Shown piece by piece: positions 33,504-41,877 of a stretch of 64,000 nucleotides of DNA. The notes below the pieces were generated by a model. It did no database searches and was not told where the DNA came from. It saw nothing but the letters and a program-made list of their open reading frames with translations. Numbering within the stretch: position 1 is the first letter of the stretch; the number at the start of each line of letters is the position of its first letter. The stretch covers positions 83,792 through 147,791 of the forward strand of contig NZ_MTHB01000275.1 in NCBI RefSeq assembly GCF_002220365.1. Direction: 5' to 3'. Position numbers and translations under genes: made by a program. This stretch comes from Caballeronia sordidicola. GTDB taxonomy: Bacteria; Pseudomonadota; Gammaproteobacteria; Burkholderiales; Burkholderiaceae.

Positions 33504-33884
33504 TCAGACTTCGTCGTCGTCCAGATCGTCGGGGCCTTGCAGGTCCGTTTGTCCCGCTTCACCGCGTACAGCGCGGCGTTTGCGCTGCACATGATAGGCC
33601 GTGAGCACGGCGTGCACGACCATGTCCAGCGCTGGTTTCGCGTTACCTTGCTTGTCCGTCCAGGTCTTCGGCGTGAGTGCGCCGGCAAGCGATACGCTGT
33701 CGCCGTCATCGAGCGCCTGGAGCGCGTCCTTGACGGTGTCGTCGAAGGCGATCACATTCACGAACAGACTCTCGCCGTCGCCGGCCGAGGCGCGAACCCG
33801 GCATGTCACGAAGTGCGTGCCGTGCTGACCCGTACGCACTTGCGCCGTGCCGTAGAGACGTCCGGAAACCAGGCCGTCGATCAT
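33504..33884 (-). CDS. OB-fold single-stranded DNA-binding-like protein
   Basis: A 126-residue protein resembling SSB/PriB OB-folds: it begins MIDGLVSGRLYGTAQVRTGQ and has TCRVRASAGDGESLFVNVIAF and DTVKDALQALDDGDSVSLAG, as in SSB strands 2-4. The C-terminus is acidic (GPDDLDDDEV), like the protein-interaction tail of SSB but without the exact DIPF end. ATG at 33884 is preferred because GGAGAGG lies 8 bases upstream. It stands alone rather than beside ssb or priB partners (rpsR, rplI). It may act in replication or repair; this is an inference from fold. Confidence 0.75.
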   Translation of the reverse strand: MIDGLVSGRLYGTAQVRTGQHGTHFVTCRVRASAGDGESLFVNVIAFDDTVKDALQALDDGDSVSLAGALTPKTWTDKQGNAKPALDMVVHAVLTAYHVQRKRRAVRGEAGQTDLQGPDDLDDDEV

Positions 33885-34055
33885 GGTGTGCCTCTCCAAA
33901 ATTCGCCAATTGTCTCACTCGCGAGCAGGCGTTTCGCGGCTGCATGCATCAGGTGGGATTTAAATCGTGCTTGCTTGCGGGTCGTAGCCGAATCAAGCGT
34001 TCGACCCGCTCGCAATTCAACGCGGGCCCGCTACCTTGTGCGTACGCGTGCGTAT

Positions 34056-34409
34056 CTACTTCTGCTTGGCTTCCTCGAGACAGGCTGCCAGCTTCTCGAA
34101 ATAGTCGAGCGCCTTGCGCGTGGGCACGACCGTCTTGGACCTCAGATCCGTGCTCGATTCGTCGACCGAGACCAGTCCTTCCTGTCTTAGCCGCGCGAGT
34201 TTGCGGTGCACCGTCGCCGGCGCGCCTGCGACCGATAGCGCCATCGTCTCGGTTACGCTCAGCGTACGCCCCGCGTGCCAGGCCGCTGTCAGCGCCTCGA
34301 GCAGCCGTTCTTCGGCAGCGTCGAGTTTCGGGAAAGACGGCAACGCCTGAACCGCCTGAGCGAGGTTCAGGAAGCGAAAATAGGTATCCACGAGGTGTTT
34401 TTTTGCCAT
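34056..34409 (-). CDS. Winged-helix (MarR-like) DNA-binding protein
   Basis: A 117-residue small regulator. Residues 28-95 (PKLDAAEERLLEAL, LSVTETMAL, SVAGAPATVHRKLARLRQEG) form a winged helix in which the recognition helix reads APATVHRKLARL. VSVDESSTDLRSKTVVPTRK matches the wing. The N-terminus and C-terminal helix are probably for dimerisation. The ATG at 34409 is used; another at 34430 is possible, and neither has a clear ribosome-binding site. Its targets are unknown. Confidence 0.72.
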   Translation of the reverse strand: MAKKHLVDTYFRFLNLAQAVQALPSFPKLDAAEERLLEALTAAWHAGRTLSVTETMALSVAGAPATVHRKLARLRQEGLVSVDESSTDLRSKTVVPTRKALDYFEKLAACLEEAKQK

Positions 34410-34787
34410 GGCGGCGGACTTGAAATGCATCTGTGAATCATAGCATTGCCAGTAAACCGGCTTCCAAACCCTTATCAGCTTGATAATTAAATGATACGAT
34501 TCACGAAAGCGGGGTGTGTATCGACGCCAGAAAGTGACGCGCACCTGGACCTGAGAGAAATTAAAAAAAGAGCGCGTTGCCCTGCGGCCGGGAGCAGGGC
34601 AACGTAGCCGATCGAACAAACCAGGCGGATTCACACATGCATCGCGAAGCGGCAGTGACGATGCGCTTGCGCACTCAATACGCGCACGACCCAAACCACT
34701 TGCATCTGGTTAAGGCGATGGCTTAATCTGTCTTTACAAAACCGCTAGAACCGTACGGGCCGACTGACACGCCGCCACTCCGTGTGC
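34410..34787. other. Gap between winged-helix and membrane-protein genes
   Basis: No supportable gene; the frame open from 34694 has no family features. It contains the terminator at 34562-34604 and an AT-rich stretch near 34475-34500 likely to hold the winged-helix gene promoter. Confidence 0.4.
34562..34604 (-). terminator. Terminator of minus-strand membrane-protein gene
   Basis: A 10-bp stem (34575-34584 with 34595-34604) is followed on the minus strand by a run of seven T. It lies about 185 bases after the membrane-protein stop. Confidence 0.65.
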
Positions 34788-35357
34788 TCAACGAGGGCGT
34801 GATGCCCGATGCATCGACACATGCATGCGCGTGATAAACCAAAGACCCAGCTTGAGCGTGTAGATAATCATGAGCGTACCGGTCAGGTCGCCTATGAACA
34901 TCACGATAAAACGTACGCCGGCATTCACGGTATCGCCGCTCAACGCACACCACGCTTGCTGCATTGCCGGGCCCGCGATCGAGTAGAGCAGGATCAGGAC
35001 TAACAGACGACCGGCCGTGAGATTCGCGAGTGACTCACTGAGTCCAAGTTTGCGCGTGGCGAGGAGATACACAAGATAAGGCGCGAGTGCCGAGATAATG
35101 CCGCCGAATGCCGCGCGAACTGGATCATTCGGAAAATAATAAAAGAAACAACTGATCCACGACGCGATGAGTATCCCAATCGCACCCAGCGCGCCGAATA
35201 ACAGCGTGCACAGCAGGCGTATGCCGGCAGGCAGGTAGATCCAGTTGACTCCGCGCACGAACTCCGAGTGCCTGAAAATCCATTCGTTCGCGACAAGCGT
35301 CAGCAGGAAGACAAGGGTGGTGCCGCAGATTACGGCGAGGCGATGGCGGATATGCAT
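34788..35357 (-). CDS. Hypothetical inner membrane protein (about 5-6 TM)
   Basis: A 189-residue integral membrane protein of unknown function. It starts MHIRHRLAVICGTTLVFLLT. Hydrophobic segments run at about residues 8-27, 45-63, 67-84, 92-108, 118-138 and 150-172. The short soluble links include SEFVRGVNWIYLPAGIR, which loosely recalls the first part of MASE1-type sensor domains, but no output domain is attached. I chose the ATG at 35357; the frame is open to 35411. It is a standalone gene. Confidence 0.65.
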   Translation of the reverse strand: MHIRHRLAVICGTTLVFLLTLVANEWIFRHSEFVRGVNWIYLPAGIRLLCTLLFGALGAIGILIASWISCFFYYFPNDPVRAAFGGIISALAPYLVYLLATRKLGLSESLANLTAGRLLVLILLYSIAGPAMQQAWCALSGDTVNAGVRFIVMFIGDLTGTLMIIYTLKLGLWFITRMHVSMHRASRPR

Positions 35358-35692
35358 AGATAAATCAGAAGCCCAAACGCGGGCAAGCCTGGCGGGAGGC
35401 AAACAACTCAACCGTCACCTGGCACGTTGCGAACGCCACCCGGGCTCCGGCGATTGTTGAACGATACGAACGATAAATGCTTTTGCTAGCCCGATTCTAT
35501 CAGCGCACCTGAAACCGCTTGCGGCGCGCTCGAATCCAGCGAGCATCGTGGCGGGAGAGGACACTCAGCTAAAAGAAATGTTGTGTCACACCCTGTTGGC
35601 AGTCGTAATTCGGAGTTACCAACTTGAAACATTTAGGGCGATCCGTTCCGCTAAGATTTACTCAACGAACCTACCCGTTGAGGTGCACTCAA
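35358..35692. other. Intergenic region before the Pro/His-rich paralogues
   Basis: About 335 bases without a gene. It carries a repeated ACGATACGAACGATA-like word near 35460 and the 15-base element (35631-35645) shared with the second paralogue. Confidence 0.45.
35631..35645 (+). promoter_or_regulatory. Shared 15-base element, copy 1
   Basis: ATTTAGGGCGATCCG. It matches copy 2 (36218-36232) at 14 of 15 bases, and both lie the same distance from their start codons. Confidence 0.55.
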
Positions 35693-36016
35693 ATGAACAA
35701 CAAACTGAAGACTTCTATTTTTGCTGGTGCGATTGCTATCGGGGCGCTCGGGATGTCGGGCGCGGCGATGGCCCAAGTGCGTGTTGGTATCAATGTTGGC
35801 ATCCCCGCGCCAGTGTACGTTGCACCGCAGCCGGTCTACGCGCCGCCGCCGCCGCCCGTCGTCTACGCGTCGCCCCCGCCGGTGTATGCTGCTGCTCCGG
35901 TCGTGGTGATCGGCTGGCATGGCGATCGTTATTGGGACGGTCGCCGTTACTGGAATCGTGACGATTGGTACCGCTATCACGGTCACGGCGGTCATTACGA
36001 TCATCGCGGCTACTAA
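35693..36016 (+). CDS. Exported Pro/Tyr/His-rich small protein, copy 1
   Basis: A 107-residue exported protein. MNNKLKTSIFAGAIAIGALG...AMA is a Sec signal peptide, and the mature part starts QVRVGINVGIPAP. A proline/tyrosine/valine-rich stretch (APQPVYAPPPPPVVYASPPP) is followed by the block WHGDRYWDGRRYWNRDDWYRYHG and a His/Gly-rich end. It has no lipobox and no known enzymatic motif. Tandem paralogue of the gene at 36280. Family members in Burkholderia are annotated as hypothetical, often with a YXWXGXXYW pattern. Metal binding by the His-rich tail is possible but unproven. A terminator follows at 36060-36094, so the two copies are transcribed separately. Confidence 0.78.
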   Translation: MNNKLKTSIFAGAIAIGALGMSGAAMAQVRVGINVGIPAPVYVAPQPVYAPPPPPVVYASPPPVYAAAPVVVIGWHGDRYWDGRRYWNRDDWYRYHGHGGHYDHRGY

Positions 36017-36059
36017 ACCGGGCCGCACAATACCGCGTCCGTCAGGAAGCTGGCCCGAA

Positions 36060-36094
36060 GGCCATCCGGCGAAAGCCGGGTGGCCTTTGTTTTT
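36060..36094 (+). terminator. Terminator between the two paralogues
   Basis: An 11-bp stem with one G-T pair (36060-36070 with 36075-36085), GAAA loop and TTTGTTTTT tail. Confidence 0.85.
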
Positions 36095-36217
36095 CCAGCG
36101 CCACCCGTTTTCATCGAACGCCGCCCGATTCGCAGTTTTGCATGATGTAACAAAGAGTAAGCTTTCAGCAGACGATACCCCTGCGCCGAAGAACAACTTA
36201 CAAAGTCGAAGTACCGG

Positions 36218-36232
36218 ATTGAGGGCGATCCG
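36218..36232 (+). promoter_or_regulatory. Shared 15-base element, copy 2
   Basis: ATTGAGGGCGATCCG, followed two bases later by TATATT (36234-36239), a plausible -10. GGGCGATCCG starts 57 bases before the ATG in both copies. Confidence 0.55.
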
Positions 36233-36279
36233 CTATATTCGCTTCCACCTGAACAATGACGGCTAGAGGCGCGCCTTAC

Positions 36280-36687
36280 ATGAATAAGTTAAATAGCATC
36301 CGGATCCTGACTGGCGTTGCCGGTCTGTGCCTTGCAACCCTGTCCGGAATTGCCCACGCACAAGTGCGGTTGGGGATCAACATCGGTATTCCTGCTCCGG
36401 TTTATGTCGCGCCGCAGCCTTACTATGCGCCACCGCCGCCGCCGGTCATTTATCAACCGGCTCCTGTCTATGTGCAGCCGGGCATCGTGATCGGCTGGTA
36501 TGGAAATCGTTACTACGATGGTCGCCGCTATTGGGGGCGTGACGAGTGGTATCGGCACAATGGCGGCCGTCCAAACTATGGGCATGGCGGCCCGGGATAT
36601 GGCGGCCACGGTGGGAATTACAACCACGGCGGCGGTGGAAACTACAACCATGGCGGGAACGGTGGCCACAATGGCTATCGTAATTAA
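36280..36687 (+). CDS. Exported Pro/Tyr/Gly/His-rich small protein, copy 2
   Basis: A 135-residue paralogue of the preceding gene. Signal peptide MNKLNSIRILTGVAGLCLAT ending AHA, then QVRLGINIGIPAPVYVAPQ, nearly identical to copy 1. The Pro/Tyr stretch and WYGNRYYDGRRYWGRDEWYRHNG are conserved. The tail is longer: Gly/His/Asn repeats of the type GGNYNHGGG. The two copies diverge mostly in the tail, which points to repeat expansion. It shares the upstream 15-base element with copy 1 and ends at the terminator 36709-36742 shared with fabI. Confidence 0.78.
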   Translation: MNKLNSIRILTGVAGLCLATLSGIAHAQVRLGINIGIPAPVYVAPQPYYAPPPPPVIYQPAPVYVQPGIVIGWYGNRYYDGRRYWGRDEWYRHNGGRPNYGHGGPGYGGHGGNYNHGGGGNYNHGGNGGHNGYRN

Positions 36688-36708
36688 ACGCCTTGGCCAG
36701 ACGCATTA

Positions 36709-36742
36709 AAAAAGCCGTCCCGCGCAAGCGGGACGGCTTTTT
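36709..36742. terminator. Bidirectional terminator (paralogue 2 / fabI)
   Basis: A perfect 15-bp stem (36709-36723 with 36728-36742) with a GCAA loop and A/T flanks, between convergent genes. Confidence 0.9.
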
Positions 36743-36784
36743 GACTTTATCGGCGGATGGAAAGCAACCGCTGTTATCGCAGTA

Positions 36785-37582
36785 TTACTCCGAGACCGCC
36801 TGCGGCGCCATTCCGCCGACCACGGCATTGAAGCCGCTATCAACGTGGATGATCTCGGCGCTCACGCCGCCCGCCAGATCGGACAACAAAAACGCCGCCA
36901 CATTGCCGACCTGATCGATGGTTACATTGCGCCGCATCGGCGCGTTGTTTTCGACGAACTCGAGAATCTTGCCAAAGCCCTTGATGCCGCTGGCTGCCAA
37001 CGTCTTGATCGGACCCGCCGAGATGCCGTTCACGCGCACACCCTTGTCTCCAAGCGCCACAGCCAGATAACGCACGCTGGCTTCAAGCGAAGCCTTCGCC
37101 AGACCCATCGTGTTGTAGTTCGGGATCGCGCGTTCGGCGCCGAGGTAGCTCAGCGTGAGCAACGAGGCATCGGGGGACAGCATGGATTGCGCAGCCTTGG
37201 CGAGGGCCGGGAAGCTGTACGCGGAAATGTCATGGGCGATGCGGAAGTTTTCACGCGTCATGCCGTCGAGGAAATTGCCCGCGATCGCTTCGCGGGGCGC
37301 AAAGCCGATGGAATGCACGAGACCGTCGAGCGTGTCCCAGCGTTCTTTCAGCGAGACGAAGAGGGCGTCAATGTCCTCGTCGCTACCCACGTCGCACGGA
37401 AACACGAGATCGCTGCCGAATTCGGTCGCGAACTCGGTAATGCGATCCTTGAATCGGTCCCCCACATAGGTGAAGGCGAGTTCGGCGCCTTCGCGCTTGC
37501 AAGCCGCTGCGATGCCATAGGCGATCGAGCGGTTCGACAACAAGCCCGTCAGCAAAATCCGTTTTCCAGCGAGAAATCCCAT
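36785..37582 (-). CDS. fabI: Enoyl-[acyl-carrier-protein] reductase (NADH)
   Basis: Reduces the enoyl-ACP double bond in each round of fatty acid elongation. Short-chain dehydrogenase of 265 residues. It starts MGFLAGKRILLTGLLSNRSI, with the divergent FabI-type glycine motif. The catalytic pair is in AIPNYNTMGLAKASLEA (Tyr near 155, Lys near 162). LSYLGAERA before it and AGPIKTLAASGI after it are FabI hallmarks. The start has a clear AAGGAG ribosome-binding site 5 bases upstream. It is divergent from yejA, an arrangement conserved in Burkholderia. The triclosan target class is implied by family, not tested here. Confidence 0.97.
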   Translation of the reverse strand: MGFLAGKRILLTGLLSNRSIAYGIAAACKREGAELAFTYVGDRFKDRITEFATEFGSDLVFPCDVGSDEDIDALFVSLKERWDTLDGLVHSIGFAPREAIAGNFLDGMTRENFRIAHDISAYSFPALAKAAQSMLSPDASLLTLSYLGAERAIPNYNTMGLAKASLEASVRYLAVALGDKGVRVNGISAGPIKTLAASGIKGFGKILEFVENNAPMRRNVTIDQVGNVAAFLLSDLAGGVSAEIIHVDSGFNAVVGGMAPQAVSE

Positions 37583-37809
37583 GAATGCTCCTTAAGAAGT
37601 CGATATCGCACATGCACCGGACTGAGCGCGCGCAAGCCGTGCGCACGTCGTTACAATGCCCGGGACAGTGGTTTTAGTAGAATTCTCTCACATCGCCTCA
37701 TGTCGCTTGAGGCGCGCAGCGCTTGGGGCGCCGAGAGTGAGCCCGGAGCGGGCTTTGAACGGCAGGCCGTTTTCCGATCATCGTTTCACTGGTACTTATA
37801 AAGGCACTC

Positions 37810-39699
37810 ATGGCGACTGGCTCCCGACGGGTCCTCGGTCTTCTGCTTGGCAGCTTGCTGATCGGTTTTGGCGGGCTCGCGGTACCGAAAGCGGCATTAG
37901 CCGTGTATGCCATCGCGCAGTATGGCGAGCCGAAATATCCCGCTGATTTCAAGCACTTCAACTACGTCAATCCGGACGCGCCCCGCGGCGGCACGCTTGT
38001 CCTGGCGAATCCGAACCGGCTCACGAGCTTCGACAAATTCAACCCGTTCACGCAGCGTGGCAACCCCGCGCCCGGGCTCGGTTATATGTTTGAGAGTTTG
38101 ACAACGGGCAGCCTTGACGAGGTATCGACGGCGTATGGTCTTCTCGCCGACGACATCAGCATTGCGCCCGACGGCCTCTCCGTCACGTTTCACATCAATC
38201 CCAAAGCGCGCTTTTCGAATGGCGATTCGGTCACCGCCGAAGACGTCAAGTACTCGTTCGACACGCTGAAAAGCCCGCAGGCCGCGCCGCAATATGCGGT
38301 GTATTTCGGCCAGATTTCGCGCGCGGTCATGCTTGATCCGCTCACCATTCGCTTTGACTTCAAGGAGCGTACGCGGGAGATGCCGTTTATCGCGGGCGCG
38401 ATTCCGGTGTTTTCGCACAAGTGGGGCATGAAGCCCGACGGCAGCCACGTTCCCTTCGATCAACTCGCGTTTCAGAAGCCGATAGCAAGCGGTCCATATC
38501 TCATCGAACAATATGACAACGGCCGCACGATCACCTTCAAGCGCGACCCGGCCTATTGGGGCAACGCGTTGCCGGTGCGCGTGGGAACGTTCAACTTCGA
38601 ACGCATTACGTACAAGCTGTATTCAGACGGCGTGGCGCGGCTCGAGGCGTTCAAGGCCGGCGAATATGACGCGCTGGTCGAATATGTTGCGCGCAACTGG
38701 GTGCGCCGCGACATCGGCAAACGCTTTGACAACGGCGAACTCATCAAGCGCGAATTCCGCAACCACAACGGCACCGGCATGCAGGGCTTTTTCATCAACC
38801 TGCGCCGTCCGATTTTCCAGGATGTGCGCGTGCGCCAGGCGCTCGATCTTGCATTCGACTTCCAGTGGCTGAACCGGCAACTGTTTTTCAACCAGTACAC
38901 GCGCACCGACAGCTTCTTTGCAAACACCGATCTGCAAGCGACGGGCAAGCCGGGCGGGGGCGAACTCGCGATCCTCTCGCCGTTACGTGCGCAACTCGAT
39001 CCCGCTGTGTTCGGCGACATGGTGAAGCAGCCGGACACGGATCCACCCGGCTCACTGCGCGCAAACCTGATCAAGGCACGCGAGCTGCTGGCCGACGCGG
39101 GCTGGACGTATAGGGACGGCGCGTTGCGCAACGCGAAGGGCCAGCCGTTCGTCTTCGAGATTCTCGATGACTCGGCCAGCGGGTCGTCGATGGAACCGGT
39201 CGTTGCCACCTACCAGCGCAACTTGCAGAAGCTCGGGATTGTCGCGAATTTCCGGACGGTGGACTTTGCATTGATCCAGAAGCGGCTGGACGCCTTCGAC
39301 TTCGACATGACCAGTCTGCGCATGCCCGACGTGCAGATTCCGGGAACCGAGCAGGATTCGCGTTTTGGCAGCAAGTCCGCGGATCAGCAGGGCTCGGATA
39401 ACATGAACGGGTTGAAGTCGCCGGCAGTGGATTCGATCGTGCATACCTTGCTCGGCGCCCAGACACGCGATCAACTCCTCGATGCCACCCACGCGCTCGA
39501 CCGGGTCCTGATGCACGGCTACTATGTAATCCCGCATTGGTACACGGCGTCGCATAGGGTGGCGTATCGAAACACGCTCGCTTACCCGGCGACCTTGCCG
39601 CTGTATTACGTCGCCGAAGACTGGATCACATCGACATGGTGGTTCAATCCGCCAGCCGCCGCGTCCAGCTTCGCGTCGGCCGCAGCCGCAGCAAAGTAA
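37810..39699 (+). CDS. yejA: Extracellular solute-binding protein of a YejABEF peptide ABC transporter
   Basis: Periplasmic substrate-binding protein (SBP family 5) of 629 residues. A signal peptide (MATGSRRVLGLLLGSLLIGF, ending ALA) precedes AIAQYGEPKYPADFKHFNYV and APRGGTLVLANP, the YejA-type beginning. NGDSVTAEDVKYSFDTLKSP near residue 140 is the typical SBP5 block. It is expected to bind oligopeptides or microcin C-like peptides and pass them to YejBE. The gene starts 35 bases before yejB and heads a four-gene operon. Confidence 0.93.
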   Translation: MATGSRRVLGLLLGSLLIGFGGLAVPKAALAVYAIAQYGEPKYPADFKHFNYVNPDAPRGGTLVLANPNRLTSFDKFNPFTQRGNPAPGLGYMFESLTTGSLDEVSTAYGLLADDISIAPDGLSVTFHINPKARFSNGDSVTAEDVKYSFDTLKSPQAAPQYAVYFGQISRAVMLDPLTIRFDFKERTREMPFIAGAIPVFSHKWGMKPDGSHVPFDQLAFQKPIASGPYLIEQYDNGRTITFKRDPAYWGNALPVRVGTFNFERITYKLYSDGVARLEAFKAGEYDALVEYVARNWVRRDIGKRFDNGELIKREFRNHNGTGMQGFFINLRRPIFQDVRVRQALDLAFDFQWLNRQLFFNQYTRTDSFFANTDLQATGKPGGGELAILSPLRAQLDPAVFGDMVKQPDTDPPGSLRANLIKARELLADAGWTYRDGALRNAKGQPFVFEILDDSASGSSMEPVVATYQRNLQKLGIVANFRTVDFALIQKRLDAFDFDMTSLRMPDVQIPGTEQDSRFGSKSADQQGSDNMNGLKSPAVDSIVHTLLGAQTRDQLLDATHALDRVLMHGYYVIPHWYTASHRVAYRNTLAYPATLPLYYVAEDWITSTWWFNPPAAASSFASAAAAAK

Positions 39700-39734
39700 A
39701 TCCACGCACTTAATCACTCAAGCGGACCGCGCCC

Positions 39735-40769
39735 ATGTGGAGCTACATCCTCAAACGTATCTTGCTGATGATCCCGACCTTGCTCGGCGTCCTCACGCTC
39801 ACGTTCGCCGTGATCCAGTTCGTGCCGGGCGGACCGGTTGAACAAGCCGTGCACGAACTACGGCGTGGCCAGCAAGGCACGAGCTTCGGCATGCGCATGC
39901 ACACGGGCGTGGATGCGCAGCAAGTTGCGCAACTTCGCGCGCTCTACGGCTTCGATAAACCGCCGCTCGAACGCTACTGGCTGATGCTCGGACGCTTCGC
40001 CCGTTTCGATCTCGGCGACAGCTATTTTCGCCATCAAAGCGTATGGTCGCTGATTGTGTCGAAGCTGCCGGTGTCGATCAGCATTGGCGTGTGGACGTTC
40101 TTTCTGACTTACCTGATCTCGGTGCCGCTCGGGATCGCGAAGGCGGTGCGCAACGGTTCCACCTTCGATTTCACCACCAGCCTGCTCGTGCTCGTCGGCT
40201 TCGCCATTCCCGGCTTCGTGCTCGGTGTGCTGCTCCTCGTGCTGTTCGGCGGCGGGTCGTTCTGGCAACTGTTTCCGCTTCGCAACCTCACGTCGGACAA
40301 CTGGGCAACGTTGAGCCTCGGCGGGAAGATAGCCGACTACTTGTGGCATATCACGTTGCCCATCATTGCGTCGGTGGTTGGCAGCTTCGCAGTCGTCACC
40401 ATGCTGACCAAGAACGCGTTCCTCGACGAAATCCGCAAGCAATATGTGCTGACGGCGCGGGCCAAGGGGTTGTCGGAGAGAAGGGTCCTGTGGAAGCACG
40501 TGTTCCGCAACGCGTTGTTGCCACTGATCGTGGGCTTTCCGGGCGCGTTCATCGGGGCGTTCTTTACGGGAAGTTTGCTGATAGAAACGCTTTTTTCACT
40601 CGATGGCCTCGGCCTGCTTTCCTACGAGTCCGTCGTGCGGCGTGATTATCCGGTCGTGCTCGGTACGCTGTATCTTTTCACGCTGATCGGACTTGCCACC
40701 AAGCTGATCTCCGACCTTTGTTATGTCTGGGTCGATCCGCGCATTCAATTCGAACAACTGGAGCGTTGA
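39735..40769 (+). CDS. yejB: ABC transporter permease YejB
   Basis: Inner-membrane permease of 344 residues. It begins MWSYILKRILLMIPTLLGVL, the usual start of DppB/OppB-type permeases. A long periplasmic stretch (residues 35-95) follows and then the core with about five further helices. The EAA-type loop appears as VLTARAKGLSERRVLWKHVFR near residue 237, the contact with the ATPase. It forms the channel with YejE. The yejE start overlaps closely: its TTG lies one base after the yejB stop. Confidence 0.93.
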   Translation: MWSYILKRILLMIPTLLGVLTLTFAVIQFVPGGPVEQAVHELRRGQQGTSFGMRMHTGVDAQQVAQLRALYGFDKPPLERYWLMLGRFARFDLGDSYFRHQSVWSLIVSKLPVSISIGVWTFFLTYLISVPLGIAKAVRNGSTFDFTTSLLVLVGFAIPGFVLGVLLLVLFGGGSFWQLFPLRNLTSDNWATLSLGGKIADYLWHITLPIIASVVGSFAVVTMLTKNAFLDEIRKQYVLTARAKGLSERRVLWKHVFRNALLPLIVGFPGAFIGAFFTGSLLIETLFSLDGLGLLSYESVVRRDYPVVLGTLYLFTLIGLATKLISDLCYVWVDPRIQFEQLER

Positions 40770-40770
40770 G

Positions 40771-41877
40771 TTGAACCGTTCCCTGCTCCGTACGCCGCAA
40801 GACAGCGACGCCCAGCCGCTTAGCGTGCCTGTGTCGATTACGCCGGGACAACGTGTCTGGCAACGTTTCAAACGCAACCGCCTCGGCTACTGGAGCCTGG
40901 TGATTTTTGTCATCGCGTTTGCGATCAGTCTCGCGGGACCGCTGTGGTCGAATGACAAACCATTGGTCGTCCGTTATCAGGGGAATCTGTATTTCCCCCT
41001 GGTCAAGACGTACGCCGAGACCACGTTCGGCGGCGATTTTCCGACGCCCGCCGATTACCTCGATCCCTATATTCGTGATCGTTTCAGCGAGGGCAGCAAC
41101 TTCGCCGTTTATCCGCCGAACCACTATTATTACGACACGCTCAACTATTTTTCCAAGGCCTCGAACCCGGCGCCGCCGTCGCGTGAAAACTGGCTCGGCA
41201 CCGACGATCGGGGCCGCGATGTGTTCGCCCGATTGCTCTATGGCTTTCGCGTCTCGGTCATCTTCGCGCTGGTCCTGACGGCGATAGGAACCGTGCTCGG
41301 GCTGCTGGCCGGTGCGGTGCAAGGCTACTTTGGTGGTCGCACGGACCTTACCGGACAGCGTCTGATCGAAATCTGGAGTGCGTTGCCCGAGTTGTATCTG
41401 CTGATCATCTTTGCGTCTATCTTTGAACCGAGCCTGGTGCTGCTCGTCGTGCTGTTGTCGTTGTTCGGGTGGATCGGATTATCGGACTATGTGCGCGCCG
41501 AATTCCTGCGCAACCGCACGCAGGATTACGTGCGGGCGGCGCGGGCGATGGGATTGTCGAACGCCCAGATCATCTGGCGGCACATCCTGCCGAATAGCCT
41601 CACGCCCGTTATCACCTTCCTGCCGTTTCGCATGAGCGGGGCGATCCTTGCGCTGACGAGCCTCGATTTCCTCGGCCTGGGCGTGCCACCGCCCACGCCG
41701 TCCCTGGGAGAATTGCTCGCGCAAGGCAAGGCGAATCTCGACGCGTGGTGGATCTCGCTGTCTACCTTCGGCGTGCTGGTCGCGACCTTGTTGTTGCTTA
41801 CGTTCATGGGCGATGCGCTGCGTAACGCGCTGGACACGCGTATCTCGGACGCGGTGAAAGCCGGAGGCGGTCAATGA
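40771..41877 (+). CDS. yejE: ABC transporter permease YejE
   Basis: Second inner-membrane permease, 368 residues. MNRSLLRTPQDSDAQPLS leads to RFKRNRLGYWSLVIFVIAFA, the first helix. A long periplasmic insert (SNDKPLVVRYQGNLYFPLVK and onward) is typical of YejE. WLGTDDRGRDVFARLLYGFR and the EAA loop DYVRAARAMGLSNAQIIWRHI follow. I used the TTG at 40771 because GGAG lies 7 bases upstream; an ATG at 40723 is in frame but lies inside yejB. The stop overlaps the yejF start by 4 bases (ATGA). Confidence 0.92.
   Translation: MNRSLLRTPQDSDAQPLSVPVSITPGQRVWQRFKRNRLGYWSLVIFVIAFAISLAGPLWSNDKPLVVRYQGNLYFPLVKTYAETTFGGDFPTPADYLDPYIRDRFSEGSNFAVYPPNHYYYDTLNYFSKASNPAPPSRENWLGTDDRGRDVFARLLYGFRVSVIFALVLTAIGTVLGLLAGAVQGYFGGRTDLTGQRLIEIWSALPELYLLIIFASIFEPSLVLLVVLLSLFGWIGLSDYVRAEFLRNRTQDYVRAARAMGLSNAQIIWRHILPNSLTPVITFLPFRMSGAILALTSLDFLGLGVPPPTPSLGELLAQGKANLDAWWISLSTFGVLVATLLLLTFMGDALRNALDTRISDAVKAGGGQ

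Noticed and set aside
35651..36196. 181-residue minus-strand frame over the first paralogue
   Set aside because: Antisense to a gene with a good signal peptide; crosses its terminator.
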